Source: Methanorbis rubei (GTDB lineage: Archaea; Halobacteriota; Methanomicrobia; Methanomicrobiales; Methanocorpusculaceae). From it: 64,000 nt of DNA. The stretch is taken from the NCBI RefSeq assembly GCF_032714495.1, contig NZ_JAWDKB010000006.1, positions 1 to 64,000 of the forward strand. The letters are read 5' to 3'. This document shows, piece by piece, positions 1-6,682 of this stretch (the first letter of the stretch is position 1; every line of letters starts with the position of its first letter). Made by a program: the position numbers and the translations under genes. The notes under the pieces are model-generated. The model had not been told where the DNA came from, made no database searches, and saw nothing but the letters and a program-made list of their open reading frames with translations.

Positions 1-7
1 ACACGGA

Positions 8-865
8 ATGTCAGAAAGGCGTCTCAAAAAAATCGGTAGCAACTGCCGCCATTTAACGATATCTCCGGTTGAGGGAGTAATTACAGAAGACAAGAAAATG
101 TCAAAGTGCTTTGACATTTGTGTGAAACATCTGAAGAAATTCTTCCCTGATGTTCATGCCGGCGAGATCATATTTCATCCCTACCGTTTACGTGAGGATG
201 TGCGCGCTCGCCTAATCCAGTACTGCAAAGATCAGGAACTCAATGAACCCTCCTACAGTTCCGGCGGGTTCTGGAAACTTGCACATGATGATGTCCTGAA
301 TCTTGGTTCTCTCTCTGCATACCGTGTTTTTTCTCCACATTTCCATCTTCTTTGTTTCGGCTACTTCCCACGTGCCGATGAGTATTTCCTCGATACCGGA
401 GGCTGGGTGTACAAAAACATCCGTTCCGTTTCCCTGAAAATTGAAATCAGAGAAGACGGCTCTCATGCCAATGACGTCGAGGCCGTCGCTGCATACCTCC
501 TCACACATTGCGGTATTGAACTCAACGAAAGCGGAAAAGCAGTCAAAACACATCGTGCCTTCGGCCTCATGTCACCGCGATACTTCCGTCTGGGCACGGG
601 CGAATGTATTTACCTCTCCTCCTTCCTCCTCTGCCCAAAATGCCTTGAAAAGTCTGAAAAAACGCACCTGCTTCTTTATGACATCGACGACAACCCCATG
701 CTGCATCACGACTACATCGATGGCGTTGATGAACCCTGTGAAGTCCGGGTGGTAACCAAAATACCCAACTACATTCTGCATGCTCCCGAGCCTCGGAAAC
801 CTCGTCCGTGTTTTGGTGTCTCGGCAATGCTTATGACTGATAATCGACATAAAAAGGAAGTGTAA
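8..865 (+). CDS. rep: rolling-circle replication initiator (HUH endonuclease), 5' part not in window
   Basis: Rep nicks the origin and stays linked to the 5' end through a tyrosine to start rolling-circle replication. Visible motifs: motif 1 RHLTISP near residue 14, the metal-binding HUH motif in FSPHFHLLCFGY near residue 110, and the catalytic-tyrosine motif VAAYLLTHCGI near residue 160, followed by a CPKC zinc-type pair. The reading frame is open back to base 2, so the first Met shown is probably internal. An N-terminal zinc-finger segment, as expected for archaeal Reps, is missing here but present at 10811-10996 in a compatible frame. The GTG start of the next gene is 3 bases downstream of the stop, so the two are probably co-transcribed. 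Confidence 0.82.
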   Translation: MSERRLKKIGSNCRHLTISPVEGVITEDKKMSKCFDICVKHLKKFFPDVHAGEIIFHPYRLREDVRARLIQYCKDQELNEPSYSSGGFWKLAHDDVLNLGSLSAYRVFSPHFHLLCFGYFPRADEYFLDTGGWVYKNIRSVSLKIEIREDGSHANDVEAVAAYLLTHCGIELNESGKAVKTHRAFGLMSPRYFRLGTGECIYLSSFLLCPKCLEKSEKTHLLLYDIDDNPMLHHDYIDGVDEPCEVRVVTKIPNYILHAPEPRKPRPCFGVSAMLMTDNRHKKEV

Positions 866-868
866 ATC

Positions 869-2092
869 GTGAAATTTGATGTAAAATTAATCTGTTTGAC
901 TCTATTTCTCACATTCTTGGTGAGTATGTGCTGTTTGCCAGTGGCTGCCGCAGTTATCGTTGATGAAGATCTTACTTGGGACAGTGGTGAGTTTGTAGGT
1001 TCGTATAGTAGTACTCGGTCTTTAGCGCTTACCGGCGAACACTATTCACCAGCCCAGGATATTACATCGGTTTATAGTTATTCTGTCATGGATTATGGTT
1101 ACATTAGTCAAAATGGATATTCTGTTAATCCGAACGTCTCGGGGTATGACATTGGTCCTCAGACTCATGTAATAAGTGGGGCATGGACTGATTATTATAC
1201 AGTTCCTGCCTGGTATACAGGTGCTTCCTCGGGTTTAGTTGCTCGTATATCCCATTCAGTTGGTTATGATTATGGGAGGGGTGTGGAACATGGTGATACG
1301 TCTACTGAATATGTTTCTTACATGATTCCTGTTAACCCGATTACTCAGCATGTCACTGTAAATCAGGATTGGCTTGGTTTACAGTATGAGGTTATATTAG
1401 AAAGGAATGGTGTTTATTCCGATGCAAGGCTTGTTGGCGGAATTACTGATAGAACACAGAGTGGTTCCGGTGATTATACCTTTTGGGTCGATTCATTTTT
1501 TGGCCCTTATACCCTTGAAGTTACCATCGACGGCGAAATGCAGTCTGTCAGCTGGGGCGGTTCCGTAACCCCCACTCCTACCCCAACCCCTACAATCCCC
1601 CCTGATATCAACAACACCACCGCCGTAGACCTCGATAAACCGATAAATTTCGGTTATACCGGCCCTGATTGGGATAATTTGCGACTACCAGGCCATCTAC
1701 CGGGGCTTGATGCAATCAAGTCCCTGAAAGACAATGCCAGAAATTCTTCCACTTCTCTTTTTCCCCTTTACAACGATTCCTACCAAAGCTTCTGTGACAC
1801 CATTGATGGCTACTGTGACTTCATGATCGAACTCGTTTCCGGCGTTTTCAAAATAGTCCTCACGCCGATTTACTCCCTTGCCGACATCCTTGTCCAGTTT
1901 CTCACGTGGATAACCCGTCTCCTTGCCGGATTCTCTCCCTACCTCTACGTTCCTGGCATGTTCCTTGGTGCAATCTTCCGCATAATTCCCCCCTTCATAA
2001 TTAACATTGCCGCTCTCCTCATTCTCCTTGACGCTTTCCTCATGTTCCTCCGCTGGGCAATTCCCGAACTCAATAGGCAGGTGAATGAATAA
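869..2092 (+). CDS. secreted adhesin-like virion protein (pIII-like architecture)
   Basis: A 407-residue protein with a clear signal peptide (residues 1-28, ending PVAAA), a beta-rich Gly/Tyr/Ser-rich ectodomain to about residue 230, a Pro-Thr repeat linker (233-245) and strongly hydrophobic C-terminal segments (about 325-395). This is the architecture of inovirus pIII adsorption proteins, with an exposed receptor-binding part, a flexible linker and a C-terminal membrane anchor. GTG start at 869 with GGAAGTG just upstream. The ectodomain DNA (to about 1560) is richer in A/T-ending codons than the C-terminal part, as if the tip had been exchanged. No sequence family is recognised, so the role rests on architecture and context. 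Confidence 0.6.
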   Translation: MKFDVKLICLTLFLTFLVSMCCLPVAAAVIVDEDLTWDSGEFVGSYSSTRSLALTGEHYSPAQDITSVYSYSVMDYGYISQNGYSVNPNVSGYDIGPQTHVISGAWTDYYTVPAWYTGASSGLVARISHSVGYDYGRGVEHGDTSTEYVSYMIPVNPITQHVTVNQDWLGLQYEVILERNGVYSDARLVGGITDRTQSGSGDYTFWVDSFFGPYTLEVTIDGEMQSVSWGGSVTPTPTPTPTIPPDINNTTAVDLDKPINFGYTGPDWDNLRLPGHLPGLDAIKSLKDNARNSSTSLFPLYNDSYQSFCDTIDGYCDFMIELVSGVFKIVLTPIYSLADILVQFLTWITRLLAGFSPYLYVPGMFLGAIFRIIPPFIINIAALLILLDAFLMFLRWAIPELNRQVNE

Positions 2093-2093
2093 C

Positions 2094-2420
2094 ATGGCTG
2101 AAATAACCATCCTGAATATCTTTGACGCAATTCTCCAGATAATTCCCTACAGCATCGCCTGCCTCTACTACACTCTGCTTTCTATCCCTGAGATCATCTT
2201 CGGTATCTTTGATAACATTCTTTGGCATCCTGTCTCTCTCATCTGGAACTCAGTCATTGACTTCATGAGCTTCATGCAAACCTTCTTTGAACTCAGCTTC
2301 AGCTGGGGTGCAGGCCTTATCATCATTCCCTGTTTCCTTGTCTGTTTGACCGTGCTCACCGTTCGTCTTGTCATTGGCGTCTGGTTTGCTATCAAAAAAC
2401 TCATTCCGGTGATTGGCTAA
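2094..2420 (+). CDS. small multi-pass membrane protein, possible minor coat protein
   Basis: A protein of about 108 residues made of three hydrophobic stretches (near residues 10-35, 45-65 and 75-100) with few charges until a short Lys-containing tail. The ATG at 2094 is preferred over 2085 because AGGTGA at 2079-2084 then has a normal spacing. The gene starts directly after the stop of the adhesin-like gene, indicating one transcript and coupling. In inoviruses the gene after pIII encodes pVI, a hydrophobic minor coat protein that works with pIII at the virion end. That is the best contextual guess here. No homology is recognised. Confidence 0.55.
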   Translation: MAEITILNIFDAILQIIPYSIACLYYTLLSIPEIIFGIFDNILWHPVSLIWNSVIDFMSFMQTFFELSFSWGAGLIIIPCFLVCLTVLTVRLVIGVWFAIKKLIPVIG

Positions 2421-2623
2421 TGTTTACCATCTCCTCGTTACAAATAACCCTCGATTACTTTGTCATCTGGTTTACCGGATTCTTTGATGCCCTTGACCAA
2501 ATAAACCTCATCGACCTCGGTTCCCTTGGTTACTATACCCTCTTCAACTTCTTCCAAAGCATGATCATCCTCGAAGTAATTTCCATCCTCTGGTGGATTT
2601 TCCGTGGCAGGATTGACACATAA
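2420..2623 (+). CDS. 67-residue membrane protein
   Basis: Short hydrophobic protein with an aromatic-rich amphipathic N-terminal half and a transmembrane segment near residues 45-62 ending in a basic FRGR motif. Its ATG overlaps the stop codon of the preceding gene (TAATG at 2418-2422), so translation is coupled. Likely a minor structural or assembly protein of the provirus. No family recognised. Confidence 0.5.
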   Translation: MFTISSLQITLDYFVIWFTGFFDALDQINLIDLGSLGYYTLFNFFQSMIILEVISILWWIFRGRIDT

Positions 2624-2655
2624 AAATATCCCGTAGTGCAACCAACAATACATGC

Positions 2656-2925
2656 ATGGACGTGGATTATTCCAACCTCACGTCCCTGAATGGTATCCCC
2701 GTTACCGATCTGACTCCTCTTCCTTCTGACCTCTCTTCTTCACTTGACCTCGGCAATGTCACTACTGTCTGGGGAAGTGTTTACCCTGTCGGCATGACCG
2801 ACCTTGTCGAAGCAGTACAAACCATACACATCCTGCTTCTCCTCCTCATTATCCCGATGTACATCATTGCGATTTTGCTCGCGTATTACGTTATGTGCCG
2901 CCGCCTGGGGGTGGGATTTGCATGA
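2656..2925 (+). CDS. 89-residue single-pass membrane protein
   Basis: The N-terminal half is polar, rich in Ser, Leu and Asp. One long hydrophobic helix follows (residues 58-80, Ile/Leu-rich) and then a short basic stretch MCRRLG. An alternative ATG lies 4 bases upstream in another frame. The stop overlaps the ATG of the next microgene (ATGA at 2922-2925). Topology with an exported N-terminus and a basic cytoplasmic tail resembles filamentous-phage coat or assembly proteins. Function inferred from context only. Confidence 0.5.
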   Translation: MDVDYSNLTSLNGIPVTDLTPLPSDLSSSLDLGNVTTVWGSVYPVGMTDLVEAVQTIHILLLLLIIPMYIIAILLAYYVMCRRLGVGFA

Positions 2926-3011
2926 TTTTCAAAACTCTCATCTACCGCATTTACGCCTGGCTCCTCTTCCGCCGCATGAAACGAACATTTCATTTTGAGA
3001 GATATCCATGA
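2922..3011 (+). CDS. 29-residue basic hydrophobic microprotein
   Basis: This frame encodes 29 residues beginning MIFKTLIYRIYAWLLFRRMK. Start and stop are both shared as ATGA overlaps with its neighbours (2922-2925 and 3008-3011), which argues that it is translated. It has a short hydrophobic core between basic residues. In filamentous phages genes of this size (pVII and pIX, about 32 residues) encode the cap proteins at the end that leaves the cell first; that comparison is by size and position only. Confidence 0.42.
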   Translation: MIFKTLIYRIYAWLLFRRMKRTFHFERYP

Positions 3012-3157
3012 ATGAACTTCCCGTAATGATCTTCGGAGCCACTGCGGAAACCTGCTTCTGGGCGGGTTTCTGTTATGGCGTCCTTTGCTTCCTTTCCTTT
3101 GGAATAATCGGTATCATTGTACAAAAACTCATCAGACTGAGGAGGTCAGCCGAATGA
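3008..3157 (+). CDS. 49-residue membrane microprotein
   Basis: Codes for 49 residues with a central hydrophobic helix (about residues 17-38, Cys/Phe/Gly-rich) and a basic C-terminus (KLIRLRRSAE). ATGA overlaps at both ends couple it to the upstream 29-residue and downstream 50-residue genes. A strong GGAGGT ribosome-binding site for the following gene lies inside its last codons. Likely a small coat or assembly component. No family recognised. Confidence 0.45.
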   Translation: MNELPVMIFGATAETCFWAGFCYGVLCFLSFGIIGIIVQKLIRLRRSAE

Positions 3158-3306
3158 TTTACCAACTCGTAACCGACATGCTTGGTCTTCCGGACATCGG
3201 CATATTAACGGTAGTATTAAATTGTATAGGAACAACAATTGTATTGATACTTTTCGTCCTCCTTTTCTTCGAATTCGCAATGTGTCTCTTTAAGTTCACT
3301 CGTTAA
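3154..3306 (+). CDS. 50-residue membrane microprotein
   Basis: Starts at the ATG that overlaps the previous stop (ATGA 3154-3157) and follows GGAGGT at 3141-3146 with ideal spacing, the best ribosome-binding site in the block. A polar N-terminus is followed by one hydrophobic helix (about residues 17-43) and a short basic end (KFTR). The strong Shine-Dalgarno sequence suggests high expression, so this is an alternative candidate for the major coat protein. Confidence 0.5.
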   Translation: MIYQLVTDMLGLPDIGILTVVLNCIGTTIVLILFVLLFFEFAMCLFKFTR

Positions 3307-3334
3307 AGTGTCATCGCAAACCTTGGAGCATACC

Positions 3335-3544
3335 ATGCCCGCATTCAACACCACACTCGATGTAGTACTCACGGGAATCACCACCACGATTGAATCCCTC
3401 ATCCAGATTTGGGTTATCATCATCGACATGATTCTCTCCGGCCCGCTGCTTGTCTGGGTCGGTTTCGGTTTCCTTCTCGCAATTGCCGGTTGGGCTTTCG
3501 GAGTCCTCGGCATTGGCCGTAAAGGCCGCAAAGGTCGCCGGTAA
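3335..3544 (+). CDS. 69-residue coat-like protein with basic C-terminal tail
   Basis: ATG at 3335 follows GGAG at 3325-3328; a GTG at 3308 in the same frame is possible but lacks a binding site. The protein has no charged residues in most of its length, two hydrophobic helices (about 22-36 and 39-60) and ends in GIGRKGRKGRR. Inovirus major coat proteins pair a membrane-spanning helix with a positively charged C-terminus that contacts the DNA inside the filament; this protein fits that plan best. It sits directly before the Zot-like ATPase gene. Assignment as coat is inference. Confidence 0.5.
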   Translation: MPAFNTTLDVVLTGITTTIESLIQIWVIIIDMILSGPLLVWVGFGFLLAIAGWAFGVLGIGRKGRKGRR

Positions 3545-3602
3545 AGCTATCTGAACACACGGCATGGTTTCGGGTCAGACCGGAACCGTGCAATACCTAT
3601 CC

Positions 3603-4292
3603 ATGATCTACATTATCGTAGCACCTCCTCGCTCCGGCAAAACATACTATGCAACGAAAATTGCCATAGAAAATCTCATTCCTCAAAAAAGTCTAATCAA
3701 ATCCCTTTTTGCAAAAATCAAGAGCGGGGCTGTCACGCTGGAAGACCCAAACCTTACTTTTACCAATTACCCTGTAGTTGATCCAAAAACCGGCCTTAGT
3801 ACGTATCGCTGGCTCAGCTCCTACGCGAAAGAAAACATCCAGGACGCAACCATCATCATTGACGAAGCCTGGCAGGACTACAGCAGTAGAAACTACAAAG
3901 AATTCACGAAAGACATGCAGGCCTTCTTCGCCATGAACGGCCACAACAACAATGACATTTACATCATTGCTCAGAATGCCGCACGTGTTGACGTGATCAT
4001 TCGGGAAATGTGCAACGAACTCTATTACGTCCGTAAAATCAGCATTCCTTTCACCGAACGTCCGCTCTTCTTCATTACTTACATTTACCACGACCTTGAC
4101 GAAATGTCCCGCATGACACCCGACCCATACCTTGCCGTCAAGAAGCGTTTTGTCCTCTTCCGCAGTCGTATTGCGCGGGCATATGACACTCACTACTTCC
4201 GCAGCACAAAGCCTCCCATTACCCCCGAAACGTGGCTTGAATATCATTACAAAAAGACACATCTTGAACCAGAAACTAATACAGAAGTATAA
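3603..4292 (+). CDS. Zot-like filamentous-virus assembly ATPase
   Basis: P-loop ATPase of about 229 residues. Walker A is APPRSGKTYYA near the start and Walker B is ATIIIDEAW near residue 85. A conserved Asn-rich patch GHNNNDIYIIAQNA resembles the sensor region of Zot/pI proteins. In inoviruses this protein sits in the inner membrane and powers extrusion of the virion. A clear transmembrane helix is not obvious, apart from a weak hydrophobic patch RPLFFITYIY. The ATG at 3603 is preferred because the beta strand before Walker A starts there; an in-frame ATG at 3564 would add 13 residues. This is the most diagnostic gene of the element. Related HerA/FtsK-type ATPases are the alternative. Confidence 0.75.
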   Translation: MIYIIVAPPRSGKTYYATKIAIENLIPQKSLIKSLFAKIKSGAVTLEDPNLTFTNYPVVDPKTGLSTYRWLSSYAKENIQDATIIIDEAWQDYSSRNYKEFTKDMQAFFAMNGHNNNDIYIIAQNAARVDVIIREMCNELYYVRKISIPFTERPLFFITYIYHDLDEMSRMTPDPYLAVKKRFVLFRSRIARAYDTHYFRSTKPPITPETWLEYHYKKTHLEPETNTEV

Positions 4293-4323
4293 CTTTAAGT
4301 ATCATTAAGACCAATAATTGAGT

Positions 4324-4641
4324 GTGACTGAGTACGAACTGAACACCAGATTTGATGAAGTCGCAGAAGTCGATAAGACCTACGTTATCGCCTCTCACAC
4401 AACCGCAGATCTCGTCGGTAACGACGGTGAACCCTACACCGCCGTCATCGGTATTACTCCGGAGGGAAAAAGAATTCTCTTCTCCGGCAAAGCCGTCGTC
4501 GATGGATTCTCGCGGCTCCTGGAAAAGATTGGGAGTGCCATGCCATACGCAGTTCCCAAGGAGTTCACCTTAGGCGAGCTTACCGCCAAAAATGGGCGTA
4601 ATTACAAAATTATCACTCATTGCTGCGACGTTACCCTCTAA
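4324..4641 (+). CDS. small protein, possible ssDNA-binding protein
   Basis: A protein of about 105 residues. Predicted beta strands alternate with a pattern of the type Y-x-A-V-I-G followed by F-S-G, then PKEFTLGELTAKNGRNYKIIT, which resembles small OB-fold ssDNA-binding proteins of phages. A GTG at 4324 or TTG at 4318 must be the start; neither has a good ribosome-binding site. It is the last plus-strand gene before a terminator. Inoviruses need an abundant ssDNA-binding protein (pV), which supports the guess, but no specific family is recognised. Confidence 0.5.
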   Translation: MTEYELNTRFDEVAEVDKTYVIASHTTADLVGNDGEPYTAVIGITPEGKRILFSGKAVVDGFSRLLEKIGSAMPYAVPKEFTLGELTAKNGRNYKIITHCCDVTL

Positions 4642-4726
4642 AATCCCCTGTATAGTCTTTGAACATTGCTTTACCACACACAGCAACATCACACATCATA
4701 CATTAATCCACAGGTAAGACAATCCC

Positions 4727-4757
4727 TTCCCAGCTCACCACACTGGGAATTTTTTTA
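4727..4757 (+). terminator. hairpin plus T-run ending the provirus late operon
   Basis: TTCCCAG (4727-4733) pairs with CTGGGAA (4743-4749) across a 9-base loop and is followed by seven T residues. It lies 85 bases after the last plus-strand gene. On the other strand the A-run at 4795-4800 gives a T-run just after the stop of the minus-strand PH-domain gene, so both convergent units end here. Confidence 0.7.
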
Positions 4758-4794
4758 TCCCTGCCCTCCGGTTCAATTCCGAGCAGGGATTCCA
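4757..4794 (+). other. tRNA-like minihelix (acceptor stem plus T-arm)
   Basis: ATCCCTG (4757-4763) pairs perfectly with CAGGGAT (4784-4790). The strand between them forms a T-arm-like hairpin: CTCCGG, loop TTCAATT at 4772-4778, CCGAG, with one bulged C. A single base and then CCA follow at 4792-4794. This is the top half of a tRNA with D-arm and anticodon arm absent. It may be a relic of a tRNA-derived attachment site or a functional tRNA mimic. It is not a complete tRNA gene. Confidence 0.5.
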
Positions 4795-4802
4795 TAAAAA
4801 AG

Positions 4803-5240
4803 TTAATGTTCTTTTCCGGCTTCGATATGACGCACGATTTTGTCTTTTATTACAAAGGGGTCATCCATTTTCCTCATTGTGATGTTATGACCTGCCGCAC
4901 TGATAATGACGGTTCCGGTGTTCATCATTTTGTCCATGATTCCCTGGTTTACTTCGACTTTTTCAATCTTGTCAATCATTATTTCCTGTGTTCTCGGGGA
5001 ATATCCTTCAGTAATCGCAACCACTGAGGGGGAAATGGTAATTTTCGTGTATATATACCTCCAAGTCCTGCTGATAAGCATGAACATGGCAACGGGTATT
5101 ATTAGTATTCCTATTATGATAAATAGGGCAAAAAACCCTATTATCAGATAAATAACCGGTCTTAATACAAATTTCTGGCTTAATTCGAATGTTTCTTCTT
5201 TCTTTTCCGGATTTACATAATAAGTAGTTTCGTTTTCCAT
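4803..5240 (-). CDS. PH-domain (YdbT/DUF304-like) membrane protein
   Basis: 145 residues. Two adjacent transmembrane helices (about 28-62, rich in Ile/Phe/Leu) are followed by a bacterial PH-like domain recognisable from the strand pattern TKITISPSVVAITEGYSPRTQEIMIDKIEKVEV and MDKMMNTGTVIISAAG. Proteins of this family are small membrane proteins of largely unknown function. It starts 3 bases after the integrase stop and so belongs to the integrase transcript. It could act in superinfection control or membrane stress, but nothing in the sequence decides this. Confidence 0.7.
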   Translation of the reverse strand: MENETTYYVNPEKKEETFELSQKFVLRPVIYLIIGFFALFIIIGILIIPVAMFMLISRTWRYIYTKITISPSVVAITEGYSPRTQEIMIDKIEKVEVNQGIMDKMMNTGTVIISAAGHNITMRKMDDPFVIKDKIVRHIEAGKEH

Positions 5241-5243
5241 TTT

Positions 5244-6239
5244 TTACACCTCTGCACTTGTTTTCATGATTCTTTCTTCATATGGCAACTCGGTATCTCC
5301 TGACAAAATACTGATCTTCTTTTCCGCTTTCAGGAACTGCTTGGCAAGCTGCTTGTGCGTGAATCTCGTGTAAGACATCGACAAATAACCCGTATGCCCT
5401 GCAAGAAACTCAGCAACCTCCTTCCTGGCAACCAAAGAAAAACGAGAAATGAACCACTTCCTCAGCATGTGAATATGCATCAGCCGGTGGCCGGTGATCG
5501 GGTCTCGTTCGCCATATCCCATTGCATCAACTCCCCTGCGCCAATGCCATTCAAAACTTTCCTTTGCATACGGAAACAGCCGGTCATCAGCATCCGTTCT
5601 TCCGGATAAGTACTGCTGCAACGCTTCTGCTGCCTCCGCCGTCAGCATCGTTACCCTGGGAATCTTACCTTTCGTGTACTCGGCCCGAACAGACACTTTC
5701 ACAGGTCTCTGTGACCAGTCCACATCCTGCTTCCGGAGCTTCATCGTTTCCCCAATCCGCATCCCGGAACCCGCCAATACCAATGTCAACACTCTTCCCC
5801 ATTCCGGTAATGTCTCGACCACATTCCTGATCATCTTTCGCTTCAACTCATACTCAGCGGAAACCGGACGACCAATCGGCATTTTCGCAAAAATCTTCCG
5901 CCGCTCCCAATACTGAATAACCGCTCCGTTTGCCTGCAACCAGATAATAACAATCTGCAAATTCTTCCTTGCTGAAATCGGTGCATACCTACCGTCACAA
6001 TAGCTGTCTCCCACTCTCCGGAGATCTGCAATGTAGTCTCTGCCGGCTTCTATCTCATTCAGGTATCGAACAGACAGCGGATTCGTCACCTCCAACTCGT
6101 TCCCTCCGGATTCCGGATAAATTTCTCGCAAAAACATCCCAATCCCCACACGGTAATTTTTACCGGTCTTCTTATCGTTATACTCGGACAAAAACGATTT
6201 CAAGTCCTTTCGTTCGTAAATTCTCGTATTCGGTATCAT
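5244..6239 (-). CDS. int: tyrosine recombinase / integrase
   Basis: Site-specific recombinase for integration and excision of the element. The C-terminal catalytic domain shows the Arg in GSGMRIGETMKLR, a Lys in EYTKGKIPRV, HMLRKW (His-x-x-Arg), AGHTG (His) and the nucleophile in SMSYTRF. The N-terminal part contains a SAM-like core-binding segment. The start at 6239 is chosen because AGGTGA lies about 5 bases upstream on the minus strand; the longer frame to 6335 would run through the GC-rich palindrome at 6258-6316 and gives a low-complexity N-terminus. The length of 331 residues is normal for the family. Confidence 0.9.
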   Translation of the reverse strand: MIPNTRIYERKDLKSFLSEYNDKKTGKNYRVGIGMFLREIYPESGGNELEVTNPLSVRYLNEIEAGRDYIADLRRVGDSYCDGRYAPISARKNLQIVIIWLQANGAVIQYWERRKIFAKMPIGRPVSAEYELKRKMIRNVVETLPEWGRVLTLVLAGSGMRIGETMKLRKQDVDWSQRPVKVSVRAEYTKGKIPRVTMLTAEAAEALQQYLSGRTDADDRLFPYAKESFEWHWRRGVDAMGYGERDPITGHRLMHIHMLRKWFISRFSLVARKEVAEFLAGHTGYLSMSYTRFTHKQLAKQFLKAEKKISILSGDTELPYEERIMKTSAEV

Positions 6240-6257
6240 ACATTTCACCTTTGCATG

Positions 6258-6316
6258 TGTGTGCTCAAGGGCTGCGGGAACCCGCGCCTCCGGCGCGGTT
6301 CCCGCGTGAACACACA
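6258..6316. repeat. long GC-rich palindrome upstream of the integrase
   Basis: GCGGGAACCCGCGCC (6274-6288) pairs with GGCGCGGTTCCCGC (6292-6305) around a 3-base loop, with one bulged C. Flanking GTGTGTGCTCA and TGAACACACAC extend the stem with one mismatch. It lies between the integrase start and the hairpin repeat at 6360. Filamentous phages carry an imperfect hairpin as packaging signal near the origin; this is a candidate, as is a role in integrase regulation. Confidence 0.6.
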
Positions 6317-6323
6317 CCACTCT

Positions 6324-6342
6324 CACGATTACCACAATCGTG
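6324..6342. promoter_or_regulatory. operator-like inverted repeat
   Basis: CACGATT (6324-6330) and AATCGTG (6336-6342) are perfect inverted arms around a 5-base spacer, about 85 bases upstream of the integrase start. Size and symmetry fit a dimeric repressor site. No repressor gene was recognised in the element. Confidence 0.35.
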
Positions 6343-6359
6343 ATGATTCCACACCAAAA

Positions 6360-6421
6360 TGGCCGACTCCATAAACCCTTGTCCCGTCGTAGGCGGGCGG
6401 GGGTTTATGCAGTCTTGGCCG
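6360..6421. repeat. hairpin repeat copy 1 (41-bp core shared with 10254-10294)
   Basis: Stem CATAAACCC (6370-6378) with GGGTTTATG (6401-6409), an inner CCCG/CGGG hairpin, and outer pairs GACT/AGTC and GGCC/GGCC. Bases 6370-6410 are identical to 10254-10294. In the other copy the outer stem bases differ but pairing is kept, so the structure itself appears to be under selection. Candidate rolling-circle origin, recombination site or structured RNA. Confidence 0.7.
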
Positions 6422-6682
6422 TTCGTTCACAATACACCTATTGCAAGAAATGATTTATTTTCACCATATGTAAATTATTAGTACTAATTGTGATCTGTTT
6501 TATGTCATCACGCCTGGCAGTTCTTTTATCACGGTGTCCCCTGACCGAAGGTGAGGCTTGCCCACCGTAGGGAGGGGGTATCCCATTGAGGTGTCCCTCC
6601 GGGACACCGGCGCCAGCCGCGGGGGCAACGTCCACCTACCGGAGAGAACCCATAAATAATTTCCATACAAAACACATCTCAC
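6422..6682 (+). promoter_or_regulatory. non-coding leader with palindrome and TATA-like box
   Basis: Bases 6430-6520 are A/T-rich. GTGTCCC (6591-6597) and GGGACAC (6601-6607) form a perfect hairpin. CATAAATAAT (6651-6660) lies about 25 bases before the ATG at 6683 and is a good archaeal TATA box, giving an essentially leaderless transcript, in line with the lack of a ribosome-binding site there. No convincing reading frame is present. Confidence 0.45.

Noticed and set aside
3603-4292. Zot as a toxin
   Set aside because: The name comes from a Vibrio phage protein; the motifs here support only the virus-assembly ATPase role.
4757-4794. Complete tRNA gene
   Set aside because: Only acceptor and T-arm equivalents are present; no D-arm, anticodon arm or space for them.
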